From a virus, in the IMG/VR virus record IMGVR_UViG_3300042540_000307, positions 1-35,576 of that record: 35,576 bases of DNA; one strand, written 5' to 3'. The notes beneath the pieces were generated by a model. It saw only the letters and a program-made list of their open reading frames with translations, was not told the origin of the DNA and made no database searches. Position 1 is the first letter of the stretch, and each line of letters starts with the position of its first letter. Position numbers and translations under genes: made by a program. Positions 30,285 through 35,576 of this stretch are shown here, piece after piece.

Positions 30285-30984
30285 GATCGTCCCTCCGCAC
30301 TTCCCGCCACGCCGTCGGCTGTTCCCCGTTGGTGATGTCATCCGCCGTGACCGCCACGCGGTGATTCGCCGTGTGCCACTCGGGACTCGGCACATGCGTG
30401 CCCTTCTCAGCGCCGATGTTCTGGATTCGGCTCACCGTGGGGAATGCTTCGTATCGCCCGGCTCGCAGCGCGTGGTTCACGATCACGTCCCACGAGGTTG
30501 CGTCGTCACGCACCCATCCCATGTGCAGGCCCAGCCATCGGTCCCGCCAGGTGCCCCAGCCCCACGGCGTGAACCACCGACGCAGGCCGCACTCTCCGAG
30601 GCATCCGTTCGACACCCGCTGGTATCCGCTCACGTTCATGACGGCCGGATCGTCGCGGTAGTGGTCTCGCGCCCAGGCGAACCAGCGCAAGGCATCGACG
30701 CACGGCACCGTGTCGTCTTCGAGGTGGAGGTGGAACTCGCTGCCCATCGTCTCGAAGCCGTAGCCGAACGACGAGCGGATCGCCCGGTTGCATCCCGCCC
30801 GCTCCGAGTACGTCACCGAATCGAATTCGTAGCGGTTCGCAATCGCCGCGGACTCGGCGGCATCGTCCGAGGGATCGATCAACACCAGCACGTCGCAGTC
30901 GCGGATGCCGTCGCACGCCCGCAGAGCCGCGAGCGTCTGCGTCAGGTAGGCCGGGCGGTTGTAGGCCGACACCGTGATGTTCAC
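30268..30984 (-). CDS. Glycosyltransferase-like protein (238 aa)
   Basis: Begins MNITVSAYNRPAYLTQTLAA, the GT-A start; FHLHLEDDTVPCVDALRWFA gives an EDD site of the kind seen in GT13-like families, and WGTWRDRWLGLH is similar. GTG start overlaps the radical SAM stop (GTGA, 30981-30984). With the adjacent GTs and radical SAM enzyme it forms a surface-sugar block. Acceptor unknown. Confidence 0.75.
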   Translation of the reverse strand: MNITVSAYNRPAYLTQTLAALRACDGIRDCDVLVLIDPSDDAAESAAIANRYEFDSVTYSERAGCNRAIRSSFGYGFETMGSEFHLHLEDDTVPCVDALRWFAWARDHYRDDPAVMNVSGYQRVSNGCLGECGLRRWFTPWGWGTWRDRWLGLHMGWVRDDATSWDVIVNHALRAGRYEAFPTVSRIQNIGAEKGTHVPSPEWHTANHRVAVTADDITNGEQPTAWREVRRDDRADHA

Positions 30985-33191
30985 GAGTTGCGGAGTTCCT
31001 CGGCCAACTGGGCGAACCGCTTATTGCCGTCGGTGTGCATCTCGGAATCCGCGTCGAGGCTTGCCCCCTCGTAGGCATCGAGGTGCCCTGCGGTGCGGAG
31101 CGTGTGTAGCGGCGTGCCTTCAATCTCTGCCGTGCCCGAAAGCTGATGCGAGTCAAGCGGCAGCGACTCAATGAACCGCACCGTGTCCTGCATCTGCTCG
31201 CGGGTCTCGCCCGGCAGGCCCACGGTGAACGTGCCGTGGACCGTCATGCCGATTCGCTTGAGTTCATGCACGACCTCGCGGGCATACTCCAGATCGAGAT
31301 GCTTGTTGACGATCTTGTCTACGACGTACTGATTGCCGCTCTCGAATCCGAGCTTCACGCCGAAGCAGCCCGACTCCTTCATGAGCGACCACGTTTCCAT
31401 CTTGCTCGTGTCGGCGCGGCACATGGCCGACCACGGCAGGCCGATGCGGCGCATGACTTCGCACATCTTCACGACGTGCGAGTTGCCGAGGTTGAACGTG
31501 TCGTCGTCAAAGTAGATGGAGCGAAACCCGTACTCTCGCACGAGCGACGCGAGGTACGGCTCCATGTACTCGGGCGAGTAGTGGCGGACCTTGCGGACTT
31601 TGGTGCCGTCAGGATCGTTGCCTGTCATCGCGGCGGGCCACACGCAGAAGCAGCAGTTCTTTACGAGCACGTTGTTCGCGTAGAAGACGCCCGTGTCGGG
31701 AACCTCCATGCAGTACGTGTCGTGCAGGCCCGGCAGTTCCTCGACCGCCACGACCTTGTGATTGAACGTGCCGTCGGGAGCGTGGGCATCGTTGCCCAGC
31801 GTGTGGCCGCGAGCTCGCCGCGTGGCGATGCCACGCAACGCCCGTTCGCTCTTTTCCTCAAAGGTCTTTGACGCCTCGCGTCGCAGTGCGGCGAGCCGGT
31901 ACCGCTCGCGAGACTCGGGGCTGCGAACCTTGCCGCGATTGCCGGCGGCGATCTTGGCTACCCACTCAGGCGACAGCCCGCCGGCTGCCGGGTTGTAGAG
32001 CCGCATCCGATCGGCGATCTCGGGGTGGCTGGCGAAGTGCTCAACGGTGTCCCGCATGACCGCGAGGTTGTCGGGGTGCCAGTTGTGTTTGTCGTGGTCG
32101 ATGTGATGCACGACCTCGCCCGGCTCCAGGCGGCGGCCGATCTTCCACTCGGCCACCAGCCGGTGCGTCTTCTCCCGCCCGCGCCGTGCCCACACGGTAT
32201 CGAGGTACTCGCCTGACTTGTACTGACGCAACGCCCGGACGCGGGTGCCAGCCGTCAGGTCTTTCGCCTCGACCAACCACTCCCGCTCGGCGACATATTG
32301 GTTGCCCCACTTGAAGGCAACGAACCGATGGTCGGGAGTGCAGTCGATGTGCGACCCGTCATCGAAGTGAACCCGTACGAGCTTCTGGTTCTCGCCGGTC
32401 TTGGCGATGACTCGGGGCGTCGAGATCTTCGCCCGTTTCGCCTCGCGGTCATACGTGAAGACGCCGACATCGGTGCGGCCCACAAGATCGCGGATCGGCA
32501 CCATGCCTTCGACCGTGTTCACGAGCGTGTCGCCCGCGAGGCACTTGTACGGACATCCCCGACTCGACCACACATGAGCGTGCGGGTACTGCTGCCCGAT
32601 CGGGTTGTAGTCGAAGTAGCGGTGTGCGATCTCCGCGTCCATGTACGGGGGCGGCGCGGCGTTCATCTCGGCGAGCGTGAGCAAATCGAAGTCGATCACG
32701 CCGCTTGCGCCCTCGATCACCTTGACCGCGTTCTTCTCGTACTCGCCACGCAGGCAGGCGTGAACGGGAAGCGACGATAGAATCTCGTCGCTCTTGGTGG
32801 TGGTGATCGGGCCGGCGATCACGATCTTCGTCTGCGGCAAAACCTTGTGGATCATCTGCACGACTTGTGCATCGTGATCCCAACTCGGCGTCGCCGTCTC
32901 GATCACGACAATGTCGGGCCGCTCGGCCCCGAGGTAGTCGGCGTAGCTCTGGTATGTCTCACGCAGTGCGATCGAATCGCGAAACCGCACTTCGGCTTTT
33001 GTGTTCGCCGCCGCGTAGGTCGCCGCGTAGCCCAGGAAGAACGGGTACGGCAGGTAGCCGCCGAACTTGAACTCGCCCGGCGGTGCGTTCGCTGGCATCG
33101 TGAACGGCCACCGCGAGCCGGCCCGCACGCCGCAGCGAAGGTATTCCTCGGACGAGTCCCACCACGGCGGGTTGGAGAAGAGAACTTTCAT
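30981..33191 (-). CDS. B12-binding radical SAM protein containing an intein
   Basis: 736 aa including a 296-aa intein (residues about 217-512). Extein 440 aa. The N-terminal B12-binding-type domain has MKVLFSNPPWWDSSEEYLRC, then IVVIETATPSWDHDAQVVQM. The radical SAM cluster motif is CPYKCCFC (CxxxCxxC), cut between CPYK and CCFC by the intein. RSIYFDDDTFNLGN and MCRADTSKME follow as usual in the family; TFTVGLPGETREQMQDTVRF completes the barrel. AGGAGACATCGC precedes ATG 33191. Substrate unknown; the neighbourhood of GTs and a methyltransferase suggests radical modification of a sugar or lipid carrier. Confidence 0.9.
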   Translation of the reverse strand: MKVLFSNPPWWDSSEEYLRCGVRAGSRWPFTMPANAPPGEFKFGGYLPYPFFLGYAATYAAANTKAEVRFRDSIALRETYQSYADYLGAERPDIVVIETATPSWDHDAQVVQMIHKVLPQTKIVIAGPITTTKSDEILSSLPVHACLRGEYEKNAVKVIEGASGVIDFDLLTLAEMNAAPPPYMDAEIAHRYFDYNPIGQQYPHAHVWSSRGCPYKCLAGDTLVNTVEGMVPIRDLVGRTDVGVFTYDREAKRAKISTPRVIAKTGENQKLVRVHFDDGSHIDCTPDHRFVAFKWGNQYVAEREWLVEAKDLTAGTRVRALRQYKSGEYLDTVWARRGREKTHRLVAEWKIGRRLEPGEVVHHIDHDKHNWHPDNLAVMRDTVEHFASHPEIADRMRLYNPAAGGLSPEWVAKIAAGNRGKVRSPESRERYRLAALRREASKTFEEKSERALRGIATRRARGHTLGNDAHAPDGTFNHKVVAVEELPGLHDTYCMEVPDTGVFYANNVLVKNCCFCVWPAAMTGNDPDGTKVRKVRHYSPEYMEPYLASLVREYGFRSIYFDDDTFNLGNSHVVKMCEVMRRIGLPWSAMCRADTSKMETWSLMKESGCFGVKLGFESGNQYVVDKIVNKHLDLEYAREVVHELKRIGMTVHGTFTVGLPGETREQMQDTVRFIESLPLDSHQLSGTAEIEGTPLHTLRTAGHLDAYEGASLDADSEMHTDGNKRFAQLAEELRNS
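31656..32543 (-). mobile_element. Intein with HNH homing endonuclease
   Basis: Starts at Cys (CLAGDTLVNTVEGMVPIRDL, block A), block B is HFDDGSHIDCTPDHRFVAF with the conserved TxxH, HNH homing nuclease motif VVHHIDHDKHNWHPDNLAVM, block F DTYCMEVPDTGVFYANN and block G VLVKN followed by Cys of the C-extein. 296 aa. The penultimate residue is Lys rather than the usual His. It interrupts the FeS-cluster motif of a radical SAM enzyme, so splicing is needed for activity. Confidence 0.92.
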
Positions 33192-33823
33192 GCGATGTCT
33201 CCTGCCTCTCGCAGCCACACCGGCTCGTCGCGAGAGCCGTCCGCACGCACCGTTGCGAACACCGCCCTCGTGCTCTCGGCCGAGACGCCACGCATCGCCC
33301 ACCCAAGGAACGTCTCGGGGTGGAAGATGCCGCCTGCGTTGATGTATTCATCCAGCCGGTCGAGCCGCGTGAAGTAGCGTCGCATTGCCGTCAACTCGCC
33401 AAACGCGAAGCGATCGTTGCATCCGAACCAGTTGCAGAAGGTCGGCACTCGCCAGCCCGTGCCCTCAAACGGCTCGGGCGGCACGCTGAATGCGAGATCG
33501 GAACGGCACCGCACGACGCAATCGGCTTCGATGCCGCTCGCCTCAAAGACCTGCCAGGCGCGACGCAGCCCCCAGAGTTGCTTGAGTACTCGCTGTACCC
33601 CGTGGCATCCACGCCCGATCTGAGTCGAATACTCCCGCCGCTCCGGCATCTCGAACTGCGGCTCAACCACCGTGACCGAAGGGCGAAACAGGAACGCCTT
33701 GTCGGCGTCTTCGTCAGCGACGGCGTGAACGATGAACGTCGCATCGGGGTAGATGTCGCGGATGCCGGCGGCGCACTTGTCGGCCGTCCGCATCTGACCG
33801 CTGACGAGGACGGCAGTCTTCAT
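33188..33823 (-). CDS. Probable glycosyltransferase-like protein (211 aa)
   Basis: Starts MKTAVLVSGQMRTADKCAAG, typical of small GT-like proteins that begin with the pattern AVLxSGQxRT. DCVVRCRSDLAFSVPPEP carries an RxRxD motif, a pattern seen in WavE-like and related carbohydrate enzymes. Length is short (211). Both ends overlap neighbours by ATGA. Function inferred from family pattern only. Confidence 0.6.
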   Translation of the reverse strand: MKTAVLVSGQMRTADKCAAGIRDIYPDATFIVHAVADEDADKAFLFRPSVTVVEPQFEMPERREYSTQIGRGCHGVQRVLKQLWGLRRAWQVFEASGIEADCVVRCRSDLAFSVPPEPFEGTGWRVPTFCNWFGCNDRFAFGELTAMRRYFTRLDRLDEYINAGGIFHPETFLGWAMRGVSAESTRAVFATVRADGSRDEPVWLREAGDIA

Positions 33824-34437
33824 CCGGTTCGCACCCAAATGCTCGCCCCATTGCGGACGAACGCACTCGACCAGACGCACGACCAGTTCGACCGATACCG
33901 CAGGTCGTCGTGGGCGCGAGCGCACTTGTAGGCGTGAAACACGTCGTCAAGCATCAGCACCCGCACGCGGTCACGGAGCAGGCGGTAGTCATCCCACCCG
34001 GTGAACTCGCCACCGTCGATCAGCGCGGCGTCCCACGTCTCGTCGGTCAGCGTCTCCAGATACCCCGGAGGCGTGTCCGGTTGCTCGCGCCACCACTTCT
34101 CCACGAGGTCACGCGGATACCGCAGGTGGTTGTGCCGCGACTGCCAGACTTGCTCGAACGACCGCGGCGTCATGCCGGCCCGCGAGACGCTGGGCTGGCA
34201 CACCGTTTCGATCCACGGCACATGCGCCGTCCGCTCGACGAGCGCCGCGTGCCGAGCGAAGTCGGACTCGACGCACGTCATGCGGGGCTTCGCGGTCGCC
34301 GCCAGCGCCGAGGCGATCACTCGCGTCGAACCCGTGCCGTCCCATGACCCGATCTCGATCACGCTCTCCACGCCGTACGCCTGGAGCGCTGCGAAGATAG
34401 CGGTCCCGAACTCGTCGTTGATCGTGATCTCGGCCAT
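33820..34437 (-). CDS. SAM-dependent methyltransferase-like protein (205 aa)
   Basis: VIEIGSWDGTGSTRVIASAL is the SAM-binding loop; TCVESDFARHAALVERTAHV the second strand acid; WDAALIDGGEFTGWDDYRLL and RVLMLDDVFHAYK complete a class I methyltransferase. It could methylate a glycan, as it is coupled with GT genes by ATGA. The true start is ATG 34437; the upstream extension in frame lies over another gene. Confidence 0.75.
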   Translation of the reverse strand: MAEITINDEFGTAIFAALQAYGVESVIEIGSWDGTGSTRVIASALAATAKPRMTCVESDFARHAALVERTAHVPWIETVCQPSVSRAGMTPRSFEQVWQSRHNHLRYPRDLVEKWWREQPDTPPGYLETLTDETWDAALIDGGEFTGWDDYRLLRDRVRVLMLDDVFHAYKCARAHDDLRYRSNWSCVWSSAFVRNGASIWVRTG

Positions 34438-34460
34438 GAGACGGCACAGGCTCTCGGTGG

Positions 34461-34790
34461 TCACTCGTAGCGGACGACTGCCACCCACAACCGACGCACG
34501 GGGCAGAACGCGGTGCCGATCTCGCGGACTCGGCGCGTTCCCCAGAAACATGACCGCTTCACGGCATCCGACGCAGACCGAGCCGACATACCGATGCCTT
34601 CCACCAGCCGGCCTCGTCTCGAGCAGTGCCCGAACGAACGGCTGGCGACGAGCGCCTCGGCGTGCTGCTGGGCCGAGATGTAGCCGATCTCCGTGATCGC
34701 AGCCGGCGGCTGCACCATCACGCTGGCGAGTTCCTGACCGCACGCCTGTACGGCGAGCCACGCCACGCACGCGAACAACATGCCACGCAT
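34461..34790 (-). CDS. Small exported protein (109 aa)
   Basis: The start MRGMLFACVAWLAVQACGQE is a signal peptide (a lipobox-like LAVQAC may make it a lipoprotein). The mature part ISAQQHAEALVASRSFGHCS, with Cys residues later, is of unknown function. AGGAGATTTTCCT precedes the ATG at 34790. Its C-terminal part (SDAVKRSCFWGTRRVREIGT) is basic. Confidence 0.65.
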   Translation of the reverse strand: MRGMLFACVAWLAVQACGQELASVMVQPPAAITEIGYISAQQHAEALVASRSFGHCSRRGRLVEGIGMSARSASDAVKRSCFWGTRRVREIGTAFCPVRRLWVAVVRYE

Positions 34791-34859
34791 AGGAAAATCT
34801 CCTGGGTCACAAGTCGCCGCCGATCCATCGGCAGCACGAGACTCACACTACGGGCGGCG

Positions 34860-35261
34860 TCAAGAAATGCGGACGGTGGTCCGTGGCTCGGTGCCCCAGG
34901 ACTTCTCCACGACGAGCCGGCTCACCTGGCTGTCATCCGCCCACGCCACGCCGTTGAGCGAGTCGAGTACGGCTTTCGTCGCGTTGTCGATGTCGAACCG
35001 CGGCAGCTTCGGCGCGTCAGGTTTCACGCCCGACTTCCGCAGATGCGACTTCGGGCGAGCCGCCACGAAATCAATCACGACCTGCACCGGCTCGTCATGG
35101 ACACTGGCCCCGGCATCTCGAGCTGCTGCAGCAATCGCCGCCCGGTAGGCGTGAACCGGATGCTTCGCCGGAACATACGCCCGAGCGAAGCCGCCCCGCG
35201 TGCTCACTCTTGGGCGAGGCTGCGGGACGGGATCGCCGGCGACGGAGAACGCGATGGGCAT
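34860..35261 (-). CDS. rusA: RusA-like Holliday junction resolvase
   Basis: A 133-aa endonuclease. N-terminal FSVAGDPVPQPRPRVST, then PRFDIDNATKAVLDSLNGVA and WADDSQVSRLVVEKSWG give the RusA acidic residues (D-x-D-N, then DD). Resolves branched DNA during replication or packaging. Starts inside the upstream protease gene (58-nt overlap). Confidence 0.93.
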   Translation of the reverse strand: MPIAFSVAGDPVPQPRPRVSTRGGFARAYVPAKHPVHAYRAAIAAAARDAGASVHDEPVQVVIDFVAARPKSHLRKSGVKPDAPKLPRFDIDNATKAVLDSLNGVAWADDSQVSRLVVEKSWGTEPRTTVRIS

Positions 35262-35576
35262 CCCTTGTCTTTACAGATCGAGTCAACGTCCTCGCCCATC
35301 ACGGCGTGAATCCACTCGTGGTACAGCGCCACCCGCGTGTGGGCCGACTCCTCGCCTTCGCGTGACTTGGTCGGCGTGCCGTCGCGGGCCTTCATCGTGA
35401 GGCTATGGATGCCGGCCAGTTCGCCGTTTACGAACAGCGGCCCGCCGCTGTCACCCGGCGCGATGCACATGGGCAGCGGCGATCCGCCACGCCTGGCGGG
35501 CAGCACGATCACGCCAGCCTCGACGCGAGACACCACGCCCGTCCCGGCCCGCAGCTCGCCGTCGTAGGTGTCGTGG
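35204..35576 (-). CDS. Trypsin-like serine peptidase, 5' end outside the window
   Basis: The C-terminal part of an S1 peptidase: VSRVEAGVIVLPARRGGSPL, then CIAPGDSGGPLFVNGELAGI with the catalytic Ser in GDSGGPL, and a C-terminal region (YHEWIHAVMGEDVDSICKDK). The His and Asp lie beyond the window edge; the open frame runs to the edge. Trypsin-like proteases are rare in phages and may be a virion or secreted effector. Confidence 0.85.
   Translation of the reverse strand, partial: HDTYDGELRAGTGVVSRVEAGVIVLPARRGGSPLPMCIAPGDSGGPLFVNGELAGIHSLTMKARDGTPTKSREGEESAHTRVALYHEWIHAVMGEDVDSICKDKGCPSRSPSPAIPSRSLAQE

Noticed and set aside
1-35576. CRISPR arrays, tRNA genes, rRNA genes and classical insertion sequences
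   Set aside because: No regularly spaced repeats, cloverleaf-like segments, rRNA signatures or transposase motifs were seen by eye on either strand.

Overview
The window is 35.6 kb of a tailed, siphovirus-like temperate phage or prophage. It is GC-rich and densely packed. Every gene I accept lies on the minus strand except a tyrosine integrase (4026-4949, +). Neighbouring genes are mostly joined by ATGA, GTGA or TGATG stop/start overlaps. The host cannot be read from the sequence; a planctomycete-like or other GC-rich aquatic bacterium is only a guess from the style of the accessory genes.

Minus-strand genes run from high to low coordinates. 35576-34461: end of a trypsin-like protease, a RusA resolvase and a small exported protein. 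34437-29400: a translationally coupled glycan/methyl-transfer block (SAM methyltransferase, glycosyltransferase-like proteins, and a B12-binding radical SAM enzyme split by an intein). 29425-24841: small hypothetical and membrane proteins, a papain-like cysteine peptidase, a LamG-type lectin protein. 24833-22371: GDP-mannose 4,6-dehydratase, a structural protein, an HNH endonuclease and the small terminase. 22435-16626: large terminase, portal, HK97 protease, a mini zinc ribbon, HK97 major capsid protein and a head protein, closed by a rho-independent terminator. 16548-5656: glycosyltransferase-like gene, head-tail connector, head closure, gp10-like, tail terminator, tail tube, tail-assembly chaperones, tape measure, distal tail and fibre-like proteins, a remarkable Cys-rich protein, a SprT-like protein and a metallophosphoesterase. 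5612-9: Nmad1/DUF1599 protein, integrase with an excisionase-like HTH gene, N4/N6 and C5 DNA methyltransferases, and small early genes.

The main discovery is a pair of about 50-nt hairpin elements that interrupt two genes at the same 8-base context, TCTGG^GAC: the large terminase (21801-21850) and the glycosyltransferase-like gene (16345-16395). Both have the same architecture: a 15-bp stem with G-U wobbles, a 6-7 nt loop, a 15-nt return arm and a 14-nt tail. Removing exactly the element restores the conserved protein in both cases, although one element is 50 nt (frame-breaking) and the other 51 nt (in frame, with a TGA). Since the terminase is essential, the element is probably skipped or excised at the RNA or translation level, unless the copy is defective. 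I know of no described family with these properties.

Three further recoding or processing signals occur: an RF2-like +1 frameshift site (CTT TAG C) in the tail-assembly chaperone, an intein inside the radical SAM cysteine motif, and a second conserved-looking reading frame inside the C5 methyltransferase gene. This phage therefore uses or carries several kinds of interrupted and recoded genes.
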